Shown here: piece by piece, positions 1-8,846 of the stretch
Numbering within the stretch: position 1 is the first letter of the stretch
Layout of the letters: the number at the start of each line of letters is the position of its first letter
Assembly (NCBI GenBank): GCA_943353835.1
Contig: CALRBA010000003.1
Location: 1 to 61,730, forward strand
DNA from: Candidatus Nomurabacteria bacterium
GTDB lineage: Bacteria > Patescibacteriota > Minisyncoccia > Phycocordibacterales > Phycocordibacteraceae
Direction of reading: 5' to 3'
Length of the DNA stretch: 61,730 bases
Notes under the pieces: model-generated
Seen by the model: the letters and a program-made list of their open reading frames with translations, nothing else
What the model was told of the DNA's origin: nothing
The model's database searches: none
Position numbers and translations under genes: made by a program

Positions 1-2015
1 GCTTTCTTTTTGCCTTTCTCAGAAACAAGGTCAGACCTTTGGGAACTTGCATTAAGGTCTGACCTTGTTTCTGGTGGCACTTCAGGGAGCGCCATCTCCA
101 CATACGGCCCGAAGCGTCCCGTCTTTATATAAACAGCGTCGCCGGTCTCGGGGTGTACACCGATTGGCTCGTCACTTTTCAGCTCCGCACCGTCTTCCAT
201 GCGTGCGCCGAGACAATCAGGATACTTCTTACAGCTCATGAAGACACCTCCGCGTCCGAGCTTATTCTCCATCGCACTACCACAGAGCGGGCATGGAAAT
301 TCTTTGGGAGCATCGCCGAGCGACGTCGCCTTCGGAAGTTTATCTTTCGCTCGCACAGCCTTTTCAAATGGTCCATAAAATTCGGTTAATGTCTCTTTAT
401 ATCCGCGTTCTCCGCGAGCAATCTCGTCAAGTTTGTCCTCCATCTCCGCGGTGAATGTGTCGCTCACATACTCTGGAAAATTTTCTTCCAGCCAGCCCGA
501 GACGACCATGCCTGTGGCCGTCGGCTTCAGCGCTCTCGCAAGTTTTTCTACATATCCGCGGTCTTGGATGGTCTTCATAATAGAGGCGTAGGTTGATGGA
601 CGTCCAATTCCTCTTTTTTCCAATTCTTTAATCAATCCTGCTTCGGTATAACGATTTGGCGGTTCGGTCTGTTTCTCTTCAGCACCAAGCGAGAGGAGGT
701 CGAGCGGGTCGCCACTGGCAAGCTTCGGGAGCTCTACATCCTCGCCTCGCGACTTCGTATCCAGCGCGAGCCAGCCAGCGAAGAGGACGCGGGAGCCGTT
801 GGCAGTAAACAAGGGGATTTCTTTATTTGCTTTCGCGACGACGTTCGTGCGCATAATCTTCGCAGGAGACATCTGAGAGGCGAGGGCGCGTATACGGATA
901 AGTTCGTAGAGTTGCACTTCGTCCGGAGTAGAACCCGCGCGTTTATGAGAAGGGTCAGTGGGGCGGACGGCTTCGTGCGCCTCCTGTGCGTTCTTACTCG
1001 TCGTCTTATACGCGCGCACCTGCAGATACTCTTTACCAAACTCTTTTTCTACAGCACTCGCTATCTTCGCGACCGCTTCGGTGCCGAGATTCACCGAATC
1101 GGTGCGCATATAGGTGATATGTCCCGCCTCATATAATTTTTGTGCTGCGCGCATTGTGCGTGAAGGTGCGAATCCGAGTCTCGTTGAAGCAGTCTGCTGA
1201 AGCGTTGAAGTCGTAAATGGAGGACGAGGATTACGGTCTTCGGCTCTTTCTGTAACATCGCCGACTTTCCATACGGCACTCCTGCCGGCTTGTACAATTC
1301 TTTCAGCTTCTTCATATGTGGCAGGCTGTTCTGTGCAGGTTGTAGACAAGGTTAAACCTTGAGAATTCTGACCAAGGTTTAACCTTGTCTTAAAGAGTGC
1401 AGAGAGGACGAAATAGGTGACGGGTATAAAAGCTTTAATTTCTCGCTCGCGTTCCGCCAGGATGCGAAGAGCAGGAGATTGTACACGCCCAGCTGATAAA
1501 CCGTAGCGCACTTTTTTCCAAATCAAACCGGACAAGTCATAACCGACGATGCGGTCTAATACGCGCCGCGCTTCTTGCGCACGGCGCAAATTCTCGTCTA
1601 TGTTTCTCGGATGCGCTATTGCATCTTTTATCGCATCCTCTGTTATCTCGTGGTAAACAACACGTTTAATCGGTTTGGTTTTTATTTTTTGAGATTTGGA
1701 ATTTCCGAGTTCATCTCTGATGATCTCGGCGATGTGCCACGCAATAGCCTCTCCCTCACGGTCTGGGTCGGTCGCGAGATATATCTCGTCGGCCTTCTCT
1801 ACAGAGCGCTGTATCTTCTCTATCACTTCGCGTTTATCAGCGGAAATAACGTAGTGCGGAATAAACCCGCCTTCAATATCCACCGCGTCTTTATTACTCT
1901 TTGGTAAGTCGCGCACATGCCCGACAGAAGCAATGACATCGTAGTCTTTACCTAAATATTTCCCAATCGTGCGTGCCTTTGTAGGGGACTCTACAATGAG
2001 TAATCGTTTCATCAT
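1..2015 (-). CDS. topA: DNA topoisomerase I, partial (C-terminus runs off the left edge)
   Basis: Minus-strand translation starts M(M)KRLLIVESPTKARTIGKYLGKDYDVIASVGHVRDL and continues with ATDPDREGEAIAWHIAE, YGLSAGRVQSPALRILAERE, ITYMRTDS, GIGRPSTYASI and a C-terminal CPLCG..C..YPDC zinc finger. Not in the ORF track because it has no stop in the window. Confidence 0.95.
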   Translation of the reverse strand, partial: MMKRLLIVESPTKARTIGKYLGKDYDVIASVGHVRDLPKSNKDAVDIEGGFIPHYVISADKREVIEKIQRSVEKADEIYLATDPDREGEAIAWHIAEIIRDELGNSKSQKIKTKPIKRVVYHEITEDAIKDAIAHPRNIDENLRRAQEARRVLDRIVGYDLSGLIWKKVRYGLSAGRVQSPALRILAEREREIKAFIPVTYFVLSALFKTRLNLGQNSQGLTLSTTCTEQPATYEEAERIVQAGRSAVWKVGDVTERAEDRNPRPPFTTSTLQQTASTRLGFAPSRTMRAAQKLYEAGHITYMRTDSVNLGTEAVAKIASAVEKEFGKEYLQVRAYKTTSKNAQEAHEAVRPTDPSHKRAGSTPDEVQLYELIRIRALASQMSPAKIMRTNVVAKANKEIPLFTANGSRVLFAGWLALDTKSRGEDVELPKLASGDPLDLLSLGAEEKQTEPPNRYTEAGLIKELEKRGIGRPSTYASIMKTIQDRGYVEKLARALKPTATGMVVSGWLEENFPEYVSDTFTAEMEDKLDEIARGERGYKETLTEFYGPFEKAVRAKDKLPKATSLGDAPKEFPCPLCGSAMENKLGRGGVFMSCKKYPDCLGARMEDGAELKSDEPIGVHPETGDAVYIKTGRFGPYVEMALPEVPPETRSDLNASSQRSDLVSEKGKKK
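21..72. repeat. Palindromic element, ACAAGGT family, copy 1 (inside topA)
   Basis: agaaacaaggtcagacctt - 14 nt - aaggtctgaccttgtttct; 19-bp perfect arms. Confidence 0.95.
1344..1390. repeat. Palindromic element, ACAAGGT family, copy 2 (inside topA)
   Basis: agacaaggttaaaccttg - 11 nt - caaggtttaaccttgtct; 18-bp perfect arms. Confidence 0.95.
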
Positions 2016-2071
2016 TTGTTAACTCATAGCGCGTATACCTATATATGGTCAAGTGCGCATTGTTCGCTGGC

Positions 2072-2842
2072 TCACTCAACTTCCACTCGTATCGGGTGAT
2101 GGTCGGAGCCGATTCGGTCTGAGAGAACCTCGGCATTTTTTATCGTAAACGAATGCGAGACGAGGATGTGGTCGAGCTGACTTCCGCCGAACGAATGAGT
2201 CACCTTCCCGCGAAGCGGGTTTATGAGCTCGTGCTCAACGAAGCGTCGTTCAATATGTGTACGTTCGCGTCGATATAGGAAAGCATCACTCACCCGACCG
2301 CCGAGAAGCCAACTCAATATCGAGACATGTGGTGCCTCGATGGTATTGAAGTCACCGCAGACGATAGTGGGAAGGCTCGGGTCGCGTTCAGCCAGAGACT
2401 GTTCAAATTCGCGAAGTCGTTTCTCAGGTGTGGCGAGGACGAGATGCAGATTGAATATGCGTACTGTGCCCGCGGACGTGACTACGTCAGCGAACAGCGC
2501 CGCCCGATTCGTTCGCTTCGACCATCCGAGAGGGCTTAACAGCCACACGAGAGCCTTCGCTCGCCACGGGAGTTCGGGCCAATAATCCGGGAAGGGTATT
2601 CTCTTGCTTTGTACAATCTCATTACGCGATAGAATAACTATCCTATGAGTGCTCGGTACCCTGAACAAATGGTTCGCATCCACCGTTTCCACGAGGTGGT
2701 AGGGAAGCGAGTGGAGTCGCTCGAGAAACGTTTCAGGAACTTCTTGCAAACAGAAAATGTCAAAATCGCTTTCAGAGATAAATTTAAACGCACGGTCCAG
2801 TTCGCGGTTACGGAAGAGAATGTTCCAAGAATAGATTTTCAT
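2072..2842 (-). CDS. Endonuclease/exonuclease/phosphatase family protein
   Basis: MKIYSWNILFRN..FDIFCLQEV..IVCGDFNTIEAP..QLDHILVS..SDHHPIRVEVE; EEP catalytic motifs. Confidence 0.85.
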   Translation of the reverse strand: MKIYSWNILFRNRELDRAFKFISESDFDIFCLQEVPETFLERLHSLPYHLVETVDANHLFRVPSTHRIVILSRNEIVQSKRIPFPDYWPELPWRAKALVWLLSPLGWSKRTNRAALFADVVTSAGTVRIFNLHLVLATPEKRLREFEQSLAERDPSLPTIVCGDFNTIEAPHVSILSWLLGGRVSDAFLYRRERTHIERRFVEHELINPLRGKVTHSFGGSQLDHILVSHSFTIKNAEVLSDRIGSDHHPIRVEVE

Positions 2843-2848
2843 ACTTAT

Positions 2849-3706
2849 TTATACGCGATGCCATGCGCTGAATTCTTCTTTAATAAGCCCGCGCAACTCT
2901 AGTGCTACAAGGGCGGTTAATACTTCGCCAGCGGCGCCGGAGGCGCCGCGGAGAATCTCATCGCGAGTCATCGGCTCGTCCAACATATTCCAGATAACGA
3001 GTTCAGCGTCTTCAAGGTCGCTTGGCGCGACACCTATTGAAGCGCTTTCGCGTGGTGCGATATGTAACGCTTCAAGAATGTGTAGAGGGTCGCTGATAAG
3101 CGCGGCACCGAGACGGATAAAGAGATGTGAACCGAAGGAGTGCGGGTCAGCAATACGATGCGGGATGCAGAGCAAGTCGCGATTGTATTCACCAGCGAGA
3201 CGCGCGGTAATAAGCGTGCCAGACTTCTGTCCTGCTTCAATAATCAACACAGCGTCGGAGAGTCCGACCATAATCCTGTTGCGCTCGGGGAAAAAATGTA
3301 CACGCGAGAGAGTATCGGGAGAATATTCGGAAAGAAATCCTCCCCCGGCTTTTAAAATTTCTTTCGCGAACGCGCGATTACTCCTCGGGTAGAGTACATC
3401 ATCGCCGAGTCCAGAGCCAGGCACCACGAGTGTATGTAAACCAGCAGATAACGCTGCTTTATGCGCACAAGTATCGGTGCCGAGCGCTAGGCCAGAGACA
3501 ATAGAGATAGGGTAGCCGGCGAGGCCTGTAATTAACTTCTCACACGCCTCTTGTCCGTAGCGCGTCATCGCACGGCTACCCACGACGGTTAGCATCTTAT
3601 GTCCAGAGGGAGGCAATTCACCACGTACCCACAACCTCTTCGGTGGCTGTGGTATCTCCAATAGTTGTGCAGGCCATTCACTCTTCTCCAGTTCTCGAAT
3701 CTCCAT
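2849..3706 (-). CDS. dprA: DNA-processing protein DprA
   Basis: LTVVGSRAMTRYGQEA..IVSGLALGTDTCAHKAAL..VVPGSGLGDDVLYPRSNRAF..LSEYSP..FPERNRIMVGLSDAVLIIEAGQKSGTLITA. Confidence 0.93.
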   Translation of the reverse strand: MEIRELEKSEWPAQLLEIPQPPKRLWVRGELPPSGHKMLTVVGSRAMTRYGQEACEKLITGLAGYPISIVSGLALGTDTCAHKAALSAGLHTLVVPGSGLGDDVLYPRSNRAFAKEILKAGGGFLSEYSPDTLSRVHFFPERNRIMVGLSDAVLIIEAGQKSGTLITARLAGEYNRDLLCIPHRIADPHSFGSHLFIRLGAALISDPLHILEALHIAPRESASIGVAPSDLEDAELVIWNMLDEPMTRDEILRGASGAAGEVLTALVALELRGLIKEEFSAWHRV

Positions 3707-3729
3707 AGGTGCAGTATACTATTCAATAT

Positions 3730-4998
3730 ATGTTGGATATACATTTCATACGCGAGAATGCGGACATCGTTAAGGAGGGGGCGGCGAAGAAGCATATTGA
3801 GGTTGACCTTGACCGTCTCATCAAGGTTGATGACGAGCGCAAGCTACTGCGACAAGAGCTCGATGCAAAGAAGGCAGAGCAGAATCGGCGGAGCAATGAG
3901 ATTCAGATTTTGAAGGATGTTGAGCGTGAGAAAGTTATTGAGCAGATGCAACATCTTAAGTCGGGCATGGCGGAGAGCGAAGAGAAATTGAAGACGGTGA
4001 TGGTTGAATGGCAACAGCTAATGCTCACCGTTCCGAATATTCCGGATATGTCGGTACCGGATGGCGAAAGCGATGCGGATAACATGGAAGTAAAGAAGTG
4101 GGGCGAGCCAACGGCGTTCGGGTTTACTTCAAAAGGGCACATTGAATTAATGCTTGCGCTTGATATGGCCGATTTCGAACGAGGCGCAAAAGTCGCTGGA
4201 TTTCGTGGCTACTTCCTCAAGGGTGATGGCGTGCTTCTCACAAATGCCATCTGGCAACTCGCACTCAAATTTTTCACCGCAAAAGGATTTACACCGATGA
4301 TTGTTCCCTCGCTTGTGCGACGAGAGGCTTTGATTGGTACAGGATTCCTTCCGCAAAGCGAAGATGATCTTTATAAAGTGCAGGATGAACTGTACTTGGC
4401 TGGTACAGGAGAAGTTGCGACGATGGGCTACCACATGGATGAGGTGCTTACGAAGGAAGAGCTGCCAAAAAAGTATCTTGCGTTCTCACCGTGCTTCCGT
4501 CGCGAGATCGGTGCTCATGGTAAGGATGTGAAAGGTCTCATTCGTGTTCACGAGTTTTATAAGTTCGAACAAGTGATTCTATGTGAAGCTAGTCACGAAG
4601 GCTCGGTCAAGTACCATGAGGAACTGACACGCAACAGCGAAGAGTTTATTGAACTTTTGAATATCCCGTACCACACTGTTGTCAATTGTGGCGGTGACCT
4701 AGGCTTGGGTCAGGTGAAGAAGTATGACATCGAGCTTTGGGTACCAGGAGAACAGACATATCGCGAAATCGGCTCCGCATCATATTTTCACGATTTTCAG
4801 ACGCGCCGGTTGAATATTCGATATAAGGATGCGGAAGGGAAGCTTCAATACGCACATTCGCTCAATAACACTGCAATCCCGATACCGCGCATTCTGGTTT
4901 CTATAATTGAGAACTATCAACAGGCTGACGGTACCATTAAAGTACCCGACGCTTTAGTGCCCTATGTTGGAAAGAGCGTTATCGGGGGAGCGCAGTAA
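3730..4998 (+). CDS. serS: Serine--tRNA ligase (start set at 3730, downstream of TATACT)
   Basis: MLDIHFIRENADIVKEGAAKKHIEVDLDRLI..; class II motifs FSPCFRREIGAHGKDVKGLIRVHEFYKFEQ and ReIGSASYFHDFQTRRLNIRYK. Confidence 0.95.
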   Translation: MLDIHFIRENADIVKEGAAKKHIEVDLDRLIKVDDERKLLRQELDAKKAEQNRRSNEIQILKDVEREKVIEQMQHLKSGMAESEEKLKTVMVEWQQLMLTVPNIPDMSVPDGESDADNMEVKKWGEPTAFGFTSKGHIELMLALDMADFERGAKVAGFRGYFLKGDGVLLTNAIWQLALKFFTAKGFTPMIVPSLVRREALIGTGFLPQSEDDLYKVQDELYLAGTGEVATMGYHMDEVLTKEELPKKYLAFSPCFRREIGAHGKDVKGLIRVHEFYKFEQVILCEASHEGSVKYHEELTRNSEEFIELLNIPYHTVVNCGGDLGLGQVKKYDIELWVPGEQTYREIGSASYFHDFQTRRLNIRYKDAEGKLQYAHSLNNTAIPIPRILVSIIENYQQADGTIKVPDALVPYVGKSVIGGAQ

Positions 4999-5803
4999 CG
5001 AGCGGCTCGCAGTGCGGCGCCGTACTCGGCGCCGAATGGGTCTCATATTTTTTTTAATCCTGCTCCTGCTCCTGCTTACTGCAACTATTTACGGGCTTCG
5101 GCAGAGTGCTGCGCGCATTTCACACATAGAAGTTATTAGTGTGGACGCATCGCTTTCTGGATATGCGACAAGCAGGATGCAAGGAAACTATTTCGGTATT
5201 ATTCCACGTGATTCCATATTTTTCTTCCCCGAAGAGAGCATTCGCGCAGACATACTTTCATCTCATAATGACATTGTCGCAGTTTCAATATTAAGAAACG
5301 GCTTTACTGGAATTTTAATAAAAGCGGATTACCGCGTTCCTGTCGCGCGTTGGTGTGGGGACGCAACAAGGTTCAACCTTGAGGATTCGGATTTAAGGTT
5401 GAACCTTGTTGCGGACTGTTATTTTTTTGATACTGACGGATTAATATATTCGGCGGCTACAACAACGCAACCGATAAATTCTTTTGTTGTTTATAATGCG
5501 TTACCCGTCGACGATGACCCGATTGGTTCAACTCTCCCATTTGCCAAAGATTTTCCCGCAATTTTTGACTTTGCACGGCAATTATCAACCCTTGGTTCGC
5601 AGGTAGTTTCTGTCGCCATTCATGACGGAGAAGTGGACAACCGTCTCGCGAGTGGTACGCGTGTCACCTATGTTCTTGGTCGCGAACAAGTCGCCTTCAC
5701 CGCACTTGTTTCTGCTCGCAACAACTTCAATCTAGCTGACGGCTCGGTAGACTATGTTGACCTGCGCTTTGACGGTAAAGTGTATGTGAAGCCGAAGAAG
5801 TGA
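4964..5803 (+). CDS. FtsQ/POTRA-like single-pass membrane protein (overlaps serS 3' end; start may be 5036)
   Basis: Basic N-terminus, TM LIFFLILLLLLLTATIYGL, then HIEVISVDASLSGYATSRMQGNYFGIIPRDSIFFFPEESIRADILSSHNDIVAVSI; topology and motif like FtsQ. Confidence 0.55.
   Translation: MLERALSGERSNERLAVRRRTRRRMGLIFFLILLLLLLTATIYGLRQSAARISHIEVISVDASLSGYATSRMQGNYFGIIPRDSIFFFPEESIRADILSSHNDIVAVSILRNGFTGILIKADYRVPVARWCGDATRFNLEDSDLRLNLVADCYFFDTDGLIYSAATTTQPINSFVVYNALPVDDDPIGSTLPFAKDFPAIFDFARQLSTLGSQVVSVAIHDGEVDNRLASGTRVTYVLGREQVAFTALVSARNNFNLADGSVDYVDLRFDGKVYVKPKK
5362..5413. repeat. Palindromic element, ACAAGGT family, copy 3 (inside ftsQ-like gene)
   Basis: cgcaacaaggttcaacctt gaggattcggattt aaggttgaaccttgttgcg; 19-bp perfect arms. 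Confidence 0.95.
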
Positions 5804-5815
5804 TACCGTTCATAT

Positions 5816-6847
5816 ATGTTCTGGAATAACTTGAAGAAACCATTCTTTGTGATGGCGCCGATGGCGGATGTCACTGATGTCGCTTTTCGAGCGTTGGTAG
5901 CCGCGCGTGGGAAGCCAGATGTCTTCTGGACCGAATTTGTCTCGGCAGATGGGCTCTACCACACCCGCGAGATAGCGAAAATGAAGGATGACGAGAATCC
6001 GCTGATGCGCGATTTATTAAAAGAGGAAGGGCAGAAGCCTATTGTTGCGCAGATTTTTTCAAACAAGCCAGAGATGATTGCTTATGCGACGAAGCTTGTT
6101 GCCGAACTTGGCTTCAATGGCGTGGATATCAATATGGGCTGTCCTGATAGAACGATAGAGAAGCAAGGTTGTGGTTCGGCGATGATCAAGACGCCCGAGC
6201 TTTCGCGCGAGATTATCCGCGCGGCGAAGGCGGCGAGTAGCCTACCCGTCTCGGTGAAGACGCGCATCGGGTACAACAAAGAATCGTTAGATGAATGGCT
6301 CCCAGCGCTTTTGTCCGCGAACCCTTCTGCAATAACGTTGCATCTACGGACAAGAAAAGAGATGTCGCTCGTACCCGCTGATTGGGAACAAATGAAAAAA
6401 GCGGTAGAAATCAGGAATCGCGTAAATCCAAGCGTACTCCTCATCGGCAATGGCGATGTGCAAAACCTTGAAGATGCGGGAGTGAAAGCCAGAGAGACCG
6501 GTTGCGATGGAATCATGCTCGGCCGCGCGATGTTCGGCAACCCCTGGGTCTTCGCGGGCCGCAAATCGGAGGACACGCCACTTGCAGAGAAACTCGCAGC
6601 GCTTCTTGAACTCGCACACGGTTTTGAAAAAATCTCGCCGCCGAAGAACTTCGCCATTTTGAAAAAGCACATCAAAGCATTCGTCACTGGCTTCGCTGGC
6701 GCCGCCGAACTCCGTGCGCAACTCATGTCAGCCGAAAACGCTACCGAACTTGAGGCAATTACGCAAAACAAGGTTCAATCCCGCTATAGCGGGATTGAAC
6801 CTTGTTTTGCGGTATACTCTCGCAATGGCGCATCAGAGTTTATATAG
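5816..6847 (+). CDS. dus: tRNA-dihydrouridine synthase
   Basis: VMAPMADVTDVAFR..EFVSADGL..PIVAQIFSNKPE..GFNGVDINMGCPDRTIEKQGCGSAMIKTPEL..PVSVKTRIGY..LIGNGDVQ..GCDGIMLGRAMFGNPWVF. The C-terminus is read through a 50-bp palindrome. Confidence 0.93.
   Translation: MFWNNLKKPFFVMAPMADVTDVAFRALVAARGKPDVFWTEFVSADGLYHTREIAKMKDDENPLMRDLLKEEGQKPIVAQIFSNKPEMIAYATKLVAELGFNGVDINMGCPDRTIEKQGCGSAMIKTPELSREIIRAAKAASSLPVSVKTRIGYNKESLDEWLPALLSANPSAITLHLRTRKEMSLVPADWEQMKKAVEIRNRVNPSVLLIGNGDVQNLEDAGVKARETGCDGIMLGRAMFGNPWVFAGRKSEDTPLAEKLAALLELAHGFEKISPPKNFAILKKHIKAFVTGFAGAAELRAQLMSAENATELEAITQNKVQSRYSGIEPCFAVYSRNGASEFI
6762..6811. repeat. 50-bp perfect palindrome, related arms, at dus 3' end / dnaX promoter
   Basis: cgcaaaacaaggttcaatcccgctatagcgggattgaaccttgttttgcg. 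Confidence 0.95.
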
Positions 6848-7952
6848 AATACATCGCCCGGCGATCTTTGCGGAGGTAGTGGGGCAGGAGCAGGTGACGA
6901 AGCCATTAGAAGAGACGGCGAAATCTAAGAAGATTGGGCACGCGTATCTCTTCGCCGGCAGTCGCGGATTAGGGAAAACCTCGGTCGCGCGCATCTTTGC
7001 TGACGCCATTGGTTGTAAAGAAAACGATTTACATGAGATAGATGCGGCTAGTAACAACAGTGTTGATGCTATGCGTGCACTCATCGAAGGCGTTTACACC
7101 CTTCCGTTTGAATCCCCATACAAGGTCTATATTCTTGACGAGGTGCACATGCTTTCTAAGAGCGCATGGAATGCATTTTTGAAAACGCTTGAAGAGCCAC
7201 CCGCGCATGCAGTTTTTATTTTGGCAACAACGGAACTTGAAAAAGTTCCGGAAACGGTGCAGTCGCGCTGTCAGGTTTTTGAATTTAAAAAGCCATCAAG
7301 GCGAGGCCTTGCTGAAGTTGCTGTGAGTGTGGCTAAGAAAGAAGGATACACACTCGCACCAGACGCCGCCGAGCTTATCGCCATGCTCGCGGAAGGCTCG
7401 TACCGCGACGCGCTTTCTGTTTTACAAAAAGTTTTTGCCGTAGCAGCCCCGACGTTAAAAGTCGGGGCTCCGACCAAAAGCGTCGGAGACGTGAAAACTT
7501 TGTCGCGCGAGGTTGTTGAGGCAGCTACAGGAGCACCAAAAAGAGAACAGGTTCACGCGCTTATATCCGCGCTCGCCACGGATCCGCCGGCTGGCGGACG
7601 CGGTAAAGCGCTTGAAGCGATAGAGAAGGCGGCGAAGTCCGGCGCCGATATGAAGCTTTTCTTGGAGCTAGTGCTTGAAGCTTTGCGCGCTACTCTCCTC
7701 ATTCGCTACGCGCCCGAGCTCCACACCTCTCTCCAGAGCGAGCTCGGCGCGGACGAATTTTCTGTACTTGAATCCATGTCGGGAAGTAGTACGTCCCGAC
7801 ATGAAAAAGACCTATCTGCGCAGGCAGGCATTACTCATGTGACAATGTTGGCGTTTCTAAACGCCACCGAGCGCATCCGCTACGCGCCCATCCCCGCGCT
7901 TCCGCTCGAGCTCGCCGTCCTCGAACTTTTTCCTGACGAATCAGACAAGTAG
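6825..7952 (+). CDS. dnaX: DNA polymerase III subunit gamma/tau
   Basis: MAHQSLYRIHRPAIFAEVVGQEQVTKPLEETAKSKKIGHAYLFAGSRGLGKTSVARIFADAIGC..LDEVHMLSKSAWNAFLKTLEEPPAHAVFILATTE. ORF opens at 6714 but the conserved start is 6825. Confidence 0.94.
   Translation: MAHQSLYRIHRPAIFAEVVGQEQVTKPLEETAKSKKIGHAYLFAGSRGLGKTSVARIFADAIGCKENDLHEIDAASNNSVDAMRALIEGVYTLPFESPYKVYILDEVHMLSKSAWNAFLKTLEEPPAHAVFILATTELEKVPETVQSRCQVFEFKKPSRRGLAEVAVSVAKKEGYTLAPDAAELIAMLAEGSYRDALSVLQKVFAVAAPTLKVGAPTKSVGDVKTLSREVVEAATGAPKREQVHALISALATDPPAGGRGKALEAIEKAAKSGADMKLFLELVLEALRATLLIRYAPELHTSLQSELGADEFSVLESMSGSSTSRHEKDLSAQAGITHVTMLAFLNATERIRYAPIPALPLELAVLELFPDESDK
7297..7317. repeat. Dispersed 21-mer with hairpin caaggc-gag-gccttg, in dnaX
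   Basis: caaggcgaggccttgctgaag, identical to 58634..58654 in tyrS. Confidence 0.9.
7445..7488. repeat. Two adjacent hairpins in dnaX
   Basis: agccccgac gttaaaa gtcggggct overlapping ctccgac caaaagc gtcggag. Confidence 0.85.
7775..7803. repeat. Hairpin in dnaX
   Basis: catgtcggga agtagtacg tcccgacatg. Confidence 0.9.
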
Positions 7953-7969
7953 TGGTAGAGTTTATCTAT

Positions 7970-8040
7970 TGCCCGATCGTCTAATGGTAGGACAGCGGCC
8001 TTTGAAGCCGTTAATTGGGGTTCGAATCCCTGTCGGGCAG
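7970..8040 (+). tRNA. tRNA-Gln(TTG)
   Basis: tgcccgatcgtctaatggtaggacagcggcctttgaagccgttaattggggttcgaatccctgtcgggcag; acceptor tgcccga/tcgggca, anticodon loop ctTTGaa. Confidence 0.93.
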
Positions 8041-8103
8041 CCCGAATAAAACTAGCGGGGAAATGGGGACAGTCACGATTAAAAAGTTCGTAAAAATACA
8101 AAA

Positions 8104-8349
8104 GTGACCCACTACGTCTACATTCTCGAGTGCGCGGACACCTCGCTGTATGTGGGATGTACCAACAACATTGAGAGGCGATTGAAAGAACATAATCATT
8201 CAAAACAAGGGGCGCACTATACCAAGATCCGCCGGCCAGTTAAGCTACGATATTCGGAGACTTTCTTACATCTGAAGGACGCTCGTGCTCGTGAGGCTGT
8301 CTTGAAGCGACTTCCTCGCGAAAAGAAGCGAGCGTTCATCGTTCCTTAA
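8104..8349 (+). CDS. GIY-YIG nuclease family protein (UPF0213-like)
   Basis: THYVYILECADTSLYVGCTNNIERRLKEHN..GAHYTKIRRPVKLRYSETF..AREAVLKRLPREKK. Confidence 0.85.
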   Translation: MTHYVYILECADTSLYVGCTNNIERRLKEHNHSKQGAHYTKIRRPVKLRYSETFLHLKDARAREAVLKRLPREKKRAFIVP

Positions 8350-8407
8350 AAAAACAAAGAGCTGGTCAGGCTCTCGCGGGTTTATCGACCGTTTGTGTGG
8401 CGGGTAA

Positions 8408-8668
8408 CTACAGGAACTCAAGTTCTTCTCTGGAGTAGGTGCAGGTTGTAACTACCCCATATCTCTCAAATTCAACCGTGTACAGTTCTCTTTCGATGAA
8501 TTTGATACTTCCTTGTTCTCCGATGTGAAGATCGAAAAAAGCAAGGGGGAACCAAAAGAACAAAGAGACATCACAGAGCACTTTTACCCGCACCTGTGGT
8601 CTCTTTTGTTTGTGCCCTTTCCTCGCATTCTTGATATTGGTAACCGTTGCAGTCATGGAACCCCCCAT
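8408..8668 (-). CDS. Hypothetical protein
   Basis: 86-aa ORF in an otherwise unexplained interval; plausible composition, no recognised family. Confidence 0.35.
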   Translation of the reverse strand: MGGSMTATVTNIKNARKGHKQKRPQVRVKVLCDVSLFFWFPLAFFDLHIGEQGSIKFIERELYTVEFERYGVVTTCTYSREELEFL

Positions 8669-8846
8669 TGGTAGTCAAGAATATGTGTACCCCGAGCTTG
8701 AGTTTAGCGCTTTTTGCTCTTGTCTGCACTTGACCCCAGTACCCAGTAGGTCATTTTACTAAATGAGGTGAATCTGCTGATTCAAGTGTGACGAAGCGTC
8801 ATTACCCTCGACAGTGTGACGATGCGTCAGCTAGAATAACCACACT

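Noticed and set aside
734-1315. Track ORFs 734..1039 and 1091..1315 (minus) as genes
   Set aside because: They are alternate frames within the much better supported topA reading frame.
6082-6771. 229-aa minus-strand ORF opposite dus
   Set aside because: Antisense to a strongly conserved enzyme; composition (Ser/Ala/Phe-rich) typical of antisense shadow ORFs.
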